18,863 nt of DNA from JAQXGO01 sp045592445. GTDB taxonomy: Bacteria > Bacillota > Clostridia > UMGS1883 > UMGS1540. Positions 1 to 7,390 of the stretch are shown here, piece after piece. The position numbers were made by a program, and so were the translations under genes. The DNA lies in NCBI GenBank assembly GCA_045592445.1, contig JAZNUV010000005.1:1-18863 (forward strand). Direction: 5' to 3'. The notes under the pieces were generated by a model. That model had not been told where the DNA came from, made no database searches, and was given only the letters and a program-made list of their open reading frames with translations. Position 1 is the stretch's first letter, and every line of letters begins with the position of its first letter.

Positions 1-1
1 A

Positions 2-106
2 AAGGTACGTAACTATATATACAACAAGTTTCCTATCCGTCCATTAAATTGGAGATCTCCTGACGAATGTATTCACGCCTTTCTTGAAACAGGAGAAATT
101 TTTTGA
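2..106 (+). CDS. C-terminal tail of a probable IS30-type transposase, cut by the window edge
   Basis: An open frame enters from the left edge and stops at TGA 104-106, giving about 34 residues. The core NKFPIRPLNWRSPDECI resembles the end of IS30-family DDE transposases, where an N-x-x-P-R/I-x-x-L-x-W/Y-x-(S/T)-P-x-E motif precedes the stop. The catalytic domain lies outside the window, so intactness cannot be judged. No inverted-repeat end could be identified with certainty between 107 and 217. The family call rests on this short motif alone; a random open frame is possible. Confidence 0.4.
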   Translation, partial: KVRNYIYNKFPIRPLNWRSPDECIHAFLETGEIF

Positions 107-186
107 GGAATTTTGTAACACATCATTGACAAACCTACAAAATGTAACTTTCTCGAAAAATTTGTAAAAAGAAAGCATTGTTTGAA

Positions 187-215
187 TTGACATGCAAATT
201 TTAGGGCAGTATAAA
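187..215 (+). promoter_or_regulatory. Sigma-A-like promoter facing the 3' end of spoIIP
   Basis: TTGACA at 187-192 and TATAAA at 210-215 are separated by exactly 17 nt. The promoter points rightward, so transcription would begin near 222, inside the last codons of the opposing spoIIP gene. No plus-strand gene follows. An 8-bp inverted repeat (AAATTTTA 196-203 / TAAAATTT 212-219) overlaps it, so it may be a chance AT-rich match or the edge of a mobile element. Confidence 0.4.
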
Positions 216-217
216 AT

Positions 218-1216
218 TTATAGTGTATGCTTTTCAATCAGTGTTGCCAGTGCATCTCCGACGGCGTCAGCACATAAAAGTGCCTCTTCCAGCGTGTTGC
301 CGCACGCACCAATTTCCAACAAAAGCGCACCTTGAGAAACGTGACCGTTAAAACGTTCTGTGCGGAGTTGCAGCGGTCTTGCAAGACCGGGATACAGTTC
401 GCAAAGCGTATTTTGCAGTTTCAGACCGAGAGATAGATTTTTCTGCCAGTCGGGATGTGTAAGACCGCCCGCGTCAGTGCCGACAATAATGAGCACCTGC
501 GCGGCAGAGCCTGTTTCTAATTGTGCCGCCGTTTTCATGTAGCCGCCGTTTGCGTCGGAAAGCGCGTCGCGATGGAGATCAATCACAATTTCAATTGTAG
601 GATTTTGTGCAAGTATTTCCTGCACAGTTTCGAGGGAACGGTTATAACAACCGCTATAGGAAGGATAATCGTGGCTTTTCGTTTCATGGATAACACCAAT
701 CCCACGGGATTCTAAAACTTGGGAAATGGCATCTCCTGCGCGGCAGACGTTAAAGGTCGGGTCTTCTGTCCGGTAGGTGTCTGAGGCAGTGTAGGAGTAC
801 TGTGCGGTCGGCACATAGGCTTCCGAGGTGTGGGTGTGATAGATCAGCACCTTCGGCCCATTCTTTTGGAAGGAAAGCGGTTCTGCCAAAAGAGAGGCCG
901 TATCAAATGTATAACCGGCAGCATTTTTAATTTGCAAAGTATTGGCTAAAACGGCTGGCTCGGCGGGATATGTTTTTATGGAGGCAGGTGGCTCGGTTGG
1001 CGAGGGTAATTCTTGAGACGAAGGACGCGGTGCTAAAGCAAACGGCAACGCGGACAGAAGTGGTTTTGTACGCGGCGCTGCTTTGGCAGACATAGGGGCA
1101 CTTGCGGGAAACAATGCGCCCATACGGGTAAAAAACGGGGCAAAAACCCTGCCCAAAAAGAAAAAAAGAATAAAAAGAAGTAAAAAAGTTAAAATTGGAA
1201 AAGTTCTGGTTTTCAA
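218..1216 (-). CDS. spoIIP: Stage II sporulation protein P (SpoIIP), peptidoglycan amidase/endopeptidase
   Basis: SpoIIP works with SpoIID and SpoIIM to degrade septal peptidoglycan during forespore engulfment; the family has amidase and endopeptidase activity. Counting from the GTG at 1225, a hydrophobic segment (about residues 10-30) anchors the protein. A Pro/Ala-rich linker follows, then the C-terminal catalytic domain. Family motifs are YHTHTSEAY (129-137), DLHRDA (216-221), GTDAGG (249-254) and LLLEIG (301-306), carrying the expected His, His and Glu catalytic or metal residues. Length is slightly short but normal. The longest frame opens with GTG at 1225, which has no ribosome site. 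A TTG at 1216 lies 8 nt after GAGG and is preferred here (332 aa). A sigma-E-like promoter lies upstream. No hairpin terminator is visible after the stop. Confidence 0.93.
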   Translation of the reverse strand: MKTRTFPILTFLLLFILFFFLGRVFAPFFTRMGALFPASAPMSAKAAPRTKPLLSALPFALAPRPSSQELPSPTEPPASIKTYPAEPAVLANTLQIKNAAGYTFDTASLLAEPLSFQKNGPKVLIYHTHTSEAYVPTAQYSYTASDTYRTEDPTFNVCRAGDAISQVLESRGIGVIHETKSHDYPSYSGCYNRSLETVQEILAQNPTIEIVIDLHRDALSDANGGYMKTAAQLETGSAAQVLIIVGTDAGGLTHPDWQKNLSLGLKLQNTLCELYPGLARPLQLRTERFNGHVSQGALLLEIGACGNTLEEALLCADAVGDALATLIEKHTL

Positions 1217-1248
1217 AATAGGCACCTCGCAAGGATATTTATATATTA

Positions 1249-1277
1249 ACTGTATGGACGAGACCTCTCGTTTATAC
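1249..1277 (-). promoter_or_regulatory. Candidate sigma-E promoter of spoIIP
   Basis: Read on the minus strand, GTATAAA (1271-1277) and CATACAGT (1249-1256) are separated by 14 nt. The second fits the sigma-E -10 consensus CATACAnT exactly, and the first partly fits the -35 consensus KMATATT. spoIIP belongs to the sigma-E regulon in Bacillus subtilis, which supports the match. The start of transcription would fall about 25 nt before the TTG start codon. Confidence 0.5.
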
Positions 1278-1323
1278 CTAAAAAAGAGACTAAACCATTT
1301 CGAAGCAAGAAGTTTTTTAAAAC

Positions 1324-1358
1324 AAAAAAATATGGAGCCGCAGTTTTTACGGCTCCAT
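1324..1358 (-). terminator. Intrinsic terminator of the small spore protein gene
   Basis: ATGGAGCCG (1332-1340) pairs perfectly with CGGCTCCAT (1350-1358) around a 9-nt loop. On the minus strand it is followed by ATTTTTTT, 11 nt after the stop codon of the spore protein gene. A run of six T on the other side means it could also act in the plus direction. Confidence 0.8.
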
Positions 1359-1369
1359 CGTTTTTTACG

Positions 1370-1537
1370 TTATTTTGTTACGTTTCGTTCCGCTATTTCA
1401 ATAGCCTTTGTGACAATGTTGCCGCAGTCACGTGAGCTGACTGCACCCCAACCTTGTTGTTTTACAACGTCATAAACGCCCAGTTCTTTTGCAATTTCCT
1501 GCTTTAAATTTTCGCTCATCATACCTCGACCTCGCAT
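1370..1537 (-). CDS. Small acid-soluble spore protein, alpha/beta type, SspF-like (55 aa)
   Basis: A 55-residue protein. Alpha/beta-type SASPs coat spore DNA and protect it from UV and heat; they are cleaved by the germination protease GPR. It matches the SspF pattern end to end: MRGRGMMS at the N-terminus, then EIAKELGVYDVV (residues 14-25) and QGWGAV (28-33), then DCGNIVTKAIEIAE (37-50). The QE-IAKE segment fits a GPR cleavage site. Shine-Dalgarno GGAGG lies 6 nt before the ATG at 1537; Met6 and Met7 are weaker alternatives. The gene has its own sigma-G-like promoter and hairpin terminator and sits between ypeB and spoIIP. Cys38 is unusual, since most SASPs have Ala in the equivalent DAGN position (from memory of SspF). 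Confidence 0.9.
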   Translation of the reverse strand: MRGRGMMSENLKQEIAKELGVYDVVKQQGWGAVSSRDCGNIVTKAIEIAERNVTK

Positions 1538-1581
1538 CGTAAACCTCCGTTTTTAAAAATTACACATTTTCGGTGCAAGTT

Positions 1582-1610
1582 TAGTATGTCGCGGCAGAGC
1601 AAATTTATAA
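1582..1610 (-). promoter_or_regulatory. Candidate sigma-G promoter of the small spore protein
   Basis: On the minus strand TTATA (1606-1610) and CATACTA (1582-1588) are 17 nt apart. CATACTA is an exact match to the sigma-G -10 consensus CATnHTA, and TTATA matches four of five positions of GHATR. SASP genes are classical sigma-G targets. The site starts just inside the gap after the ypeB stop codon. Confidence 0.5.
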
Positions 1611-1616
1611 TGCATG

Positions 1617-2987
1617 TTATATGGTAAGCATACCGCCTTCTGTATATAGAAGCAAAAGGACATCTTCTTCGTGGCCTGTCTGTGCATTCAAATAGACTAA
1701 AAATGTTTTGTCGTTTGCGGTGCCTTTTATTTCGCGGCAAAAGATTTCGCCGCCACTGTCGGTCGGGATCACACAAAGACGTGTGCTTTCCACCTGCAAG
1801 ACAGGACTGATACGCAAAAGGGCATCTTCTTCGCTGAGCGCGGTGGAAGGAAGTGTGCGCTCTGCATGATTCATAATATAGCCACTCGCTTCCAAACCTG
1901 CTATTTCACCCGTATCCATGAAAATTTTAACTTTTATTAAATCGGGATAGCAGAGGACGTCACCATCTGAAAATGCAAAATTTATGGTAGCAATATTCGA
2001 TTTCACTTCATAGTAGCTATCCTTCATATTTTGTATACCATGGGTTTGAAGATAGTCGGCGGCGTGTTTTATAGCATCTTCTATGGAAATACGCGTTTCG
2101 TTTGGCGCTCGGTTATCGAGCATATCTAAAAGCATGCCACCTTTTTTTGTAATTTGCAACGTAATACGGCGCGTGTCATCATTTTCGTCAGGTGTTACGG
2201 AAAACATATAAGTGGGAACACGACCGCCACATTCACCGTCGTACGACACCGCGCCTTCGCGTTCGGCAGAAACGAGCTCGGGAATGCGTTTCTCGGCTTC
2301 CTCACGAGAAAGTTCGGGCGCGTTTTGCAAAAGGGAAGACTCTTTTGTTTGCATATGGTCAGAGAAAGGACCATCATAGATAAGGGAAGGATAATCGCGA
2401 AATTGCTCTTCAATTTGTTCCATGCCGCTTGCCATTGCCACACCATCGCCGAAGTGACTCGGGCTCTGGTATTGATAAGCACCACTGTATAATTTTTCTT
2501 GCATATCATATAAACTGTCACGCAAAGTAACGGCGTAACGACCGAGGTCAAGCATGGTATTTCTTTCTTCTGCTGAGATGGTAGGCGAATCCAGATAGCG
2601 CAGAGAAAGCATGGATGTAAAGTCACCTACCTGTGAGAGATATTTTGCAGTGTTTTCAATTACAACATCCGAAAGCGGCAATTGCCCCAATTCTGCGGCG
2701 GCAGAACGCGCCTCGGCATAGATGTCACTGGATAAGCGCATCAATGTTTTCGGTTCCGTTACCACAGCACCTTTTGCAAGGTTAGTTTCGATATTGGATA
2801 CAGATTGCACCAAATCACCAAACGCGCGGTCATACTGTGCGTGAAGTTGTGTTTTATAATCTGCCGCCACCTTCGCTTGATAGGCAAAGATGCAAACGGC
2901 AACCACAATCAGACCAACAATAATAGAGTACATGTGGCGGTCAGTTAATCGATTTTTAAGGTTTTTCAGCTTTTCTTTAAGGCGCAT
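1617..2987 (-). CDS. ypeB: Spore germination protein YpeB
   Basis: A 456-residue protein with a short basic N-terminus and one membrane anchor (about residues 19-38). A helical N-terminal half carries the family signature around YDRAFGDLVQSVSNIETNLAK (53-73). The C-terminal half has PepSY-like repeats, recognisable from the segment with ISIEDAIKHAADYL onward. YpeB is a spore protein that stabilises the cortex-lytic enzyme SleB and is itself processed during germination. Length fits the family, and AAAGGA precedes the ATG. In most sporeformers sleB lies directly upstream in the same operon. Here that place is taken by the secDF terminator and secF, so the partner must be elsewhere or absent. 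A sigma-G-like promoter is present. Confidence 0.93.
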   Translation of the reverse strand: MRLKEKLKNLKNRLTDRHMYSIIVGLIVVAVCIFAYQAKVAADYKTQLHAQYDRAFGDLVQSVSNIETNLAKGAVVTEPKTLMRLSSDIYAEARSAAAELGQLPLSDVVIENTAKYLSQVGDFTSMLSLRYLDSPTISAEERNTMLDLGRYAVTLRDSLYDMQEKLYSGAYQYQSPSHFGDGVAMASGMEQIEEQFRDYPSLIYDGPFSDHMQTKESSLLQNAPELSREEAEKRIPELVSAEREGAVSYDGECGGRVPTYMFSVTPDENDDTRRITLQITKKGGMLLDMLDNRAPNETRISIEDAIKHAADYLQTHGIQNMKDSYYEVKSNIATINFAFSDGDVLCYPDLIKVKIFMDTGEIAGLEASGYIMNHAERTLPSTALSEEDALLRISPVLQVESTRLCVIPTDSGGEIFCREIKGTANDKTFLVYLNAQTGHEEDVLLLLYTEGGMLTI

Positions 2988-3012
2988 ATCGTATTTCCTT
3001 TCGTTTTATTTA

Positions 3013-3041
3013 TAGTGTAACAAAAGAAAGAAAAAATATAC
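3013..3041 (-). promoter_or_regulatory. Possible sigma-G promoter of ypeB
   Basis: On the minus strand GTATA (3037-3041) is an exact GHATR match. It is followed after 17 nt by TACACTA (3013-3019), which matches five of seven positions of CATnHTA. It begins at the foot of the secF terminator hairpin, in the only space available for a ypeB promoter. Confidence 0.35.
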
Positions 3042-3080
3042 AAAACAGGCTGTTTAAAAAAATTTAAACAGCCTGTTTTG
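3021..3080 (-). terminator. Strong intrinsic terminator after secF
   Basis: CAAAACAGGCTGTTTAAA (3041-3058) and its perfect 18-nt complement (3063-3080) flank a 4-nt loop. They are followed on the minus strand by a T/C-rich tract (TATATTTTTTCTTTC). It lies 13 nt after the secF stop and separates the sec genes from ypeB. Confidence 0.85.
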
Positions 3081-3093
3081 AAATCTGAAAAAA

Positions 3094-3957
3094 TTATTTT
3101 CTTTTTTTCTTGTCTCCTAAAAGTACCCATAGCGGTGTAGAAATACACATGGAGGAATAGGTACCAATTAAGATACCGATGATAATCGGCAGGGAGAATT
3201 CACGGATGGAATCCACACCCATAACATAGAGCGCTACGATGGTAATGAGCGTTGTAATCGTCGCATTGATCGTTCTGGAAAGGACCTGATTGAGACTTTT
3301 GTTGGAAAGTGCTTCAAACGGTTCTTTGCGGCTGGACTTTCGATTTTCACGGATTTTATCAAAGATAATAATTGTGTTGTTAATGGAATAACCAACAATT
3401 GTCAATACTGCAGCGATAAACGTGGAGTTGATTTGCCATTGAAAAATAGCATAAATAGCAAGCAAAACCAAAACGTTATGCACAAGGCCGATAATCGCGG
3501 CAAGACCGGATTTGAAATCAAAACGAATTGTAATATAAACCAGCATACAAATTACTGCAATCAGGATGGCTTTTAATGCATCCGTCAAAAGCTTTGTGCT
3601 TGCACTGGCAGAAATGTTGGTAGCTTCCAAAAGTGCGGTTTCATCCAAGCTGTATTTTGTTTTGACGGCTTCGACAACGGCATCACGTTTTTCGGTATCA
3701 ATTTCCGAAAGCTTTATGGAAACCTCAGTATCGCCACTTTTTTGGATAGAGGGACGAATACCGACTGTGTTTTCAACAATGGATGCAATTTCATCATTTT
3801 CAAAGCTTGCACCGATATTCATACGGATTTCTGTACCGCCCATAAAGTCCAACCCAAAATGGAGACCGCCAAAAACGATGTAGGCAACAATACCTGCTAA
3901 AATAATAACTGCGGAAATAATGAAATAGACATTCTTACTTTTAAGAAAGTTTATCAT
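3094..3957 (-). CDS. secF: Protein translocase subunit SecF
   Basis: A 287-residue membrane protein, the second half of the SecDF accessory complex. SecDF uses the proton-motive force to help proteins leave the SecYEG channel on the outer membrane face. Visible features are TM1 (about 9-29), GLDFMGGTEI (35-44), an extracytoplasmic domain to about residue 125, and five more membrane segments. The conserved TM4-5 motif is GYSINNTIIIFDKIREN (189-205). The C-terminus is basic, DKKKRK. The start codon overlaps the secD stop (TAATG), and an AAAGGAGGTG ribosome site lies in the end of secD, indicating tight translational coupling. Confidence 0.96.
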   Translation of the reverse strand: MINFLKSKNVYFIISAVIILAGIVAYIVFGGLHFGLDFMGGTEIRMNIGASFENDEIASIVENTVGIRPSIQKSGDTEVSIKLSEIDTEKRDAVVEAVKTKYSLDETALLEATNISASASTKLLTDALKAILIAVICMLVYITIRFDFKSGLAAIIGLVHNVLVLLAIYAIFQWQINSTFIAAVLTIVGYSINNTIIIFDKIRENRKSSRKEPFEALSNKSLNQVLSRTINATITTLITIVALYVMGVDSIREFSLPIIIGILIGTYSSMCISTPLWVLLGDKKKRK

Positions 3958-5279
3958 TATTGCACCTCCTTTGCAATTTTAACGCCGAAGGCGCCGGGCT
4001 TTTTAAGACCGAGGTTTAAGAACAACTTAAACAGGAAACGTGTAACAAAGACAGCGGTAATCATACTGATTACAATACCGATTGCAAGTGTCCATGCAAA
4101 ACCTTTAATTGTACCTGTCCCAAACATGCCGAGCACAATGGCGGCAATAATGGTCGTTACATTCGAGTCAATAATTGCGCTCAATGCACGGTGGTAACCG
4201 GCATCTACTGCTGCACGTGCAGATTTGCCTGTGCGAAGTTCCTCTTTCACTCTTTCAAAAATAACACAGTTTGCGTCAACTGCCATACCGACAGAGAGAA
4301 CAATACCAGCAATACCGGGCAAGGTCAATGTGCCGGACACACCGAGGAAGGAGAAGTAGCCTGCCACTGTCAGCATAACAAGAGCGACATACGCCGACAG
4401 AGAAATTACAGAAATCAGGCCAGGAACGCGATAGACAATCAGCATAAAGAGCATAACGAGCAATATGCCAATGGCTGCCGCAACAAGGCTTGTATCAAGC
4501 GCTTTTTCACCGAGTGTAGGACCAATGCTGCGTAATTCGGATTCCTTAAGGCCAAAGGGAAGCTGACCACTTTGAATCTGATTTGCAAGCGCAGAGGCAG
4601 AAGATTCGGTAAAGCTACCGCTTATTGTACAAGTATCCTGATGAATCGGCTCGCTGACCGAAGGCCTTGAAATTTCTTCTTCATCCAAATAAATTGCAAT
4701 GTAGTTTGAGCCTTGCGGCTTTGCAGAAATCGTTGTGGTTGCAGCGCCAAACTTATTTGCACCTTCTGCAGTCAGTGAAAGCTCTACATAGTGCTGCATA
4801 CTGCCGTTTTCAGTAATTTGTCCGTAGCGATATGCGGCACTTTTAACATCTGTTCCGCCTTCCATTAAAACATTGCCGTCTGCATCACGGAAAGTAAGCT
4901 TTGCTGTTGCACCGAGCATTTGTACGGCTTCCTCGGGATTTGAAATACTCGGAATTTCGATTACGACGGTATCGTCACCGCGCTGGGCAACGGTAGCATC
5001 ATAATAACCCTGGCTATCCAGGCGATTTCGCATAACTGCAGCAACGGCATCCATATCCTGCTGAGACGGGTTTTCGGCATCCGCTTCAAACGAAATGATG
5101 GAACCGCCAACAAGGTCAAGCCCGCGCTTGACACCGTATTGCTCGTCCAATGCTTTCGGGAAGTAATACGTCTCACCCGTAAAAGGATTTGTGATGGTTA
5201 AGCCGCATATAGCAGTGATAAGAAGGGCGGCAATAATCAAAAGTGTGATTATGAGCCCTATAACGCTTTTTGCTTTCAT
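3957..5279 (-). CDS. secD: Protein translocase subunit SecD
   Basis: A 440-residue polytopic membrane protein that forms a complex with SecF. TM1 spans about residues 5-26, and the signature GLDLVGG sits at 53-59. A large extracytoplasmic P1/head region follows to about 255. Five membrane helices include LPGIAGIVLSVGMAVDAN (320-337), continuing into CVIFERV with the conserved acidic and aromatic residues. Length is typical of Firmicute SecD without a SecF fusion. A strong AGGAGG site precedes the ATG. The gene has its own sigma-A promoter and shares one transcript with secF. Confidence 0.96.
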   Translation of the reverse strand: MKAKSVIGLIITLLIIAALLITAICGLTITNPFTGETYYFPKALDEQYGVKRGLDLVGGSIISFEADAENPSQQDMDAVAAVMRNRLDSQGYYDATVAQRGDDTVVIEIPSISNPEEAVQMLGATAKLTFRDADGNVLMEGGTDVKSAAYRYGQITENGSMQHYVELSLTAEGANKFGAATTTISAKPQGSNYIAIYLDEEEISRPSVSEPIHQDTCTISGSFTESSASALANQIQSGQLPFGLKESELRSIGPTLGEKALDTSLVAAAIGILLVMLFMLIVYRVPGLISVISLSAYVALVMLTVAGYFSFLGVSGTLTLPGIAGIVLSVGMAVDANCVIFERVKEELRTGKSARAAVDAGYHRALSAIIDSNVTTIIAAIVLGMFGTGTIKGFAWTLAIGIVISMITAVFVTRFLFKLFLNLGLKKPGAFGVKIAKEVQ

Positions 5280-5314
5280 GGGACTTATTCCTCCTTGTGT
5301 AGATTAACGAAATT

Positions 5315-5344
5315 ATTATATATCTTTTTATAGCTTATAGTCAA
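5315..5344 (-). promoter_or_regulatory. Sigma-A promoter of secDF
   Basis: On the minus strand TTGACT (5339-5344) and TATAAT (5315-5320) are 18 nt apart. It lies between the SCIFF maturase stop and the secD start, so secDF can be transcribed independently of the upstream SCIFF genes. No terminator is seen between the two units, so read-through is also possible. Confidence 0.7.
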
Positions 5345-5365
5345 TAGTTTTCCAAAAAATTGTAA

Positions 5366-6700
5366 TTATTTTGCATATTTTAAGGCAATGGCACACTCGA
5401 CGCGTTTTTTCTCAAGCTGACAAGCAAGATCAAAGGGCTCGCCGCCGCCATATTTTTTTGCTGCCGCCGCGCAACCGCCACTGCAATAAAATTTTGCCCA
5501 GCATTCGCGACATGCTTTATGTGCATAAAGGTTTTGATGCATAAAGTCATCGCGCATGGCGGGCTTGGTAATACCGTCCTCTACGTTGCCGATGCACATA
5601 TCCGCCTCGCCAACAAACTGGTGACAGGGGTATAGTGCACCATCGGGCGTAACCGCAAGATATTCATGCCCTGCACCGCATCCTGAAATACGCTTTATGG
5701 CGCACGGACCGCCTTCAATATCAATCATAAAATGGAAGAAATTAAAGCCGCGCCCTTCCGCCTCACGTTGACGCATGGCTTCGGCAAGCTTTTCGTATTC
5801 AGCAAACAAAATGGGCAGATGCTCTTCTAACAGTGCGTAGGGAACATCGGGCGCAGAAATAGCAGGTTCTACGGACACTTGCTTAAAGCCCAAATCCGCA
5901 AGGTGCAAAACATCATCGCAAAAATGCAGATTATGCGCCGTGTAGGTGCCGCGAACATAGTAATTGTCCTGCCCGCGACTTTCCGCAAGCGACTGGAACT
6001 TGGGCACAATCGCCTCATAGGTGCCGCTGCCGTCAAGCCGTACCCGCATTTTGTCGTTGGTTTCCTTCTTGCCGTCAATACTAAGGACTACATTCGACAT
6101 ATGTTCATTTATATATGCCTTCACCTCGTCGGAAAGTAAAATGCCGTTCGTGGTAATGGTAAAGCGGAAGGTTTTACCATGTTTTTTGCCTTCTGCCTCG
6201 GCATAGGCAACGATTTCCTTGACAACGTCAAACCCCAAAAGCGGTTCGCCGCCGAAAAAGTCAATTTCAATATTGCGCCGATTGCCGCTTGCGCGGATAA
6301 CATAGTCAATAGCTTTTTTGCCGACTTCGGGAGACATGCGTTTTTTACCCTCGTCGCCGTAATGCCCTTTATCAGCGAAACAGTAGGCACACGCCAAATT
6401 GCAATCATGCGCAATATGCAGGCAAAGTGCCTTTACTACGGATTCTTTTTTGTTGATGTCAATTTCTGCATGCCAATCAGGCGAGAATAAAAGACCCTCT
6501 TTTATAAGAGAATCAATTTCCGAGCGAACTTCTAAAATGTCGGCTTCTTCATAGGGAAGCTTGTCCGCGTCTTGCGCACAGAAAATACCGTCCTGATATA
6601 AATCCAAAACGTCATACGTCAGTTTGTCAACACAAAGTACAGTGCCACTGTTTACATCCAAGACAAAATATTGGTTAAATAAAGTAAATTTGTGAATCAT
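5366..6700 (-). CDS. scfB: SCIFF peptide maturase, radical SAM/SPASM thioether-forming enzyme
   Basis: This is the maturase that forms thioether cross-links on the neighbouring SCIFF peptide (the CteB/TIGR03974 type). Counting from the longest possible start at 6730, the radical SAM motif CNLACAYC places Cys110, Cys114 and Cys117 for the [4Fe-4S]/SAM site, and FFGGEP follows. The N-terminal part resembles the RRE-type peptide-binding domain of the family. The C-terminal SPASM region holds CGAGHEYLAV, YPCHQF and CRECWAKFYCSGGC for auxiliary clusters. The open frame can begin with TTG at 6730, but homologues begin near MIHKF, so ATG at 6700 is chosen (444 aa). None of the candidate starts has a clear Shine-Dalgarno site. 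Confidence 0.93.
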   Translation of the reverse strand: MIHKFTLFNQYFVLDVNSGTVLCVDKLTYDVLDLYQDGIFCAQDADKLPYEEADILEVRSEIDSLIKEGLLFSPDWHAEIDINKKESVVKALCLHIAHDCNLACAYCFADKGHYGDEGKKRMSPEVGKKAIDYVIRASGNRRNIEIDFFGGEPLLGFDVVKEIVAYAEAEGKKHGKTFRFTITTNGILLSDEVKAYINEHMSNVVLSIDGKKETNDKMRVRLDGSGTYEAIVPKFQSLAESRGQDNYYVRGTYTAHNLHFCDDVLHLADLGFKQVSVEPAISAPDVPYALLEEHLPILFAEYEKLAEAMRQREAEGRGFNFFHFMIDIEGGPCAIKRISGCGAGHEYLAVTPDGALYPCHQFVGEADMCIGNVEDGITKPAMRDDFMHQNLYAHKACRECWAKFYCSGGCAAAAKKYGGGEPFDLACQLEKKRVECAIALKYAK

Positions 6701-6774
6701 CGTAAACATACAAGTGCTGTATTCAGGCAACAGAAAACGAGGTTTCTAAAGCCCAAATACAGCCCTTTTTCTCC

Positions 6775-6915
6775 TTATTTGTTTTCGCATTTTTGGTTTG
6801 CGACTGTGCAAGAAGTCTTACAAGCCGACTGGCAAGAAGTTTGGCACTCGCCGCAGCCGCCTTTTTTGGCTGTATCTTTCAGGCAGCCTGCTGTCATAAC
6901 TTTAATGTGTTTCAT
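6775..6915 (-). CDS. scfA: SCIFF ranthipeptide precursor (six-Cys core, 46 aa)
   Basis: A 46-residue peptide beginning MKHIKVMTAG. Its core CGECQTSCQSACKTSC (residues 21-36) is followed by Cys43, the diagnostic SCIFF pattern (six cysteines in about forty-five residues, TIGR03973). Core cysteines are at 21, 24, 28, 32, 36 and 43; Cys11 is an extra one in the leader. AAAGGAGG precedes the ATG by 8 nt. The gene sits 19 nt after the TIGR04086 gene and just before the maturase, as expected for a precursor/enzyme pair. The mature product is a thioether-bridged peptide whose physiological role is not settled. Confidence 0.97.
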   Translation of the reverse strand: MKHIKVMTAGCLKDTAKKGGCGECQTSCQSACKTSCTVANQKCENK

Positions 6916-6934
6916 GATTTTGCCTCCTTTGCAG

Positions 6935-7345
6935 CTAATATTTTTTTCGTTTTGCGTTTATGCCCAAAATGCCGCCGAGTCCACCGACTAAAATACCGAG
7001 TAATGCCATTTTTAAAAGTGCGCCGCTTGGCGAAAAATCATTGCACAGTATTGCGCCTACAATATAGGACATCAAAACGTACAGAACGCCTGCGAGCATA
7101 CCGATAAACATGCCACGCCGTGAACGATGCGCGGCTGCCATAAAGCCGGCAACCAGTATGCTGACAACGGATGTCAATACAATGCAGGGCTCCGCCGCCG
7201 CCTCCGTCACCAGCCCGAAGGTAATCAAAAGAGCCAAAAGGCACAGAGCCGAGACTGTAAGTACGAAAGCAGTCAAAAGCGGTTTGAGCATACGCATACA
7301 ATACCCGGACGGTTTTTCCGTCACATTGTATACAGTTTTTGCCAT
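6935..7345 (-). CDS. TIGR04086-type small membrane protein (YrzE-like)
   Basis: A 136-residue protein, nearly all hydrophobic, with four predicted membrane segments (about 20-44, 52-71, 77-98 and 108-128) and a basic C-terminal NAKRKKY. It resembles the TIGR04086 family found in Firmicutes, which has no known biochemical function. The frame is open to 7390, but GGAGG lies 7 nt before ATG 7345 (MAKTVYNV), which fixes the start. It lies between yajC and scfA with gaps of 45 and 19 nt and is probably co-transcribed with them. The position suggests a role at the membrane connected with secretion or SCIFF, which is inference only. Confidence 0.8.
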   Translation of the reverse strand: MAKTVYNVTEKPSGYCMRMLKPLLTAFVLTVSALCLLALLITFGLVTEAAAEPCIVLTSVVSILVAGFMAAAHRSRRGMFIGMLAGVLYVLMSYIVGAILCNDFSPSGALLKMALLGILVGGLGGILGINAKRKKY

Positions 7346-7390
7346 TGCTATTCCTCCTTCCGACATATATCTATGTGGAAGGGGAATCAA

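Noticed and set aside
6731..6774. Terminator or attenuator between scfA and scfB
   Set aside because: The GC-rich AAAGCCC and AGCCCTTT blocks are in direct, not inverted, orientation, so no hairpin forms.
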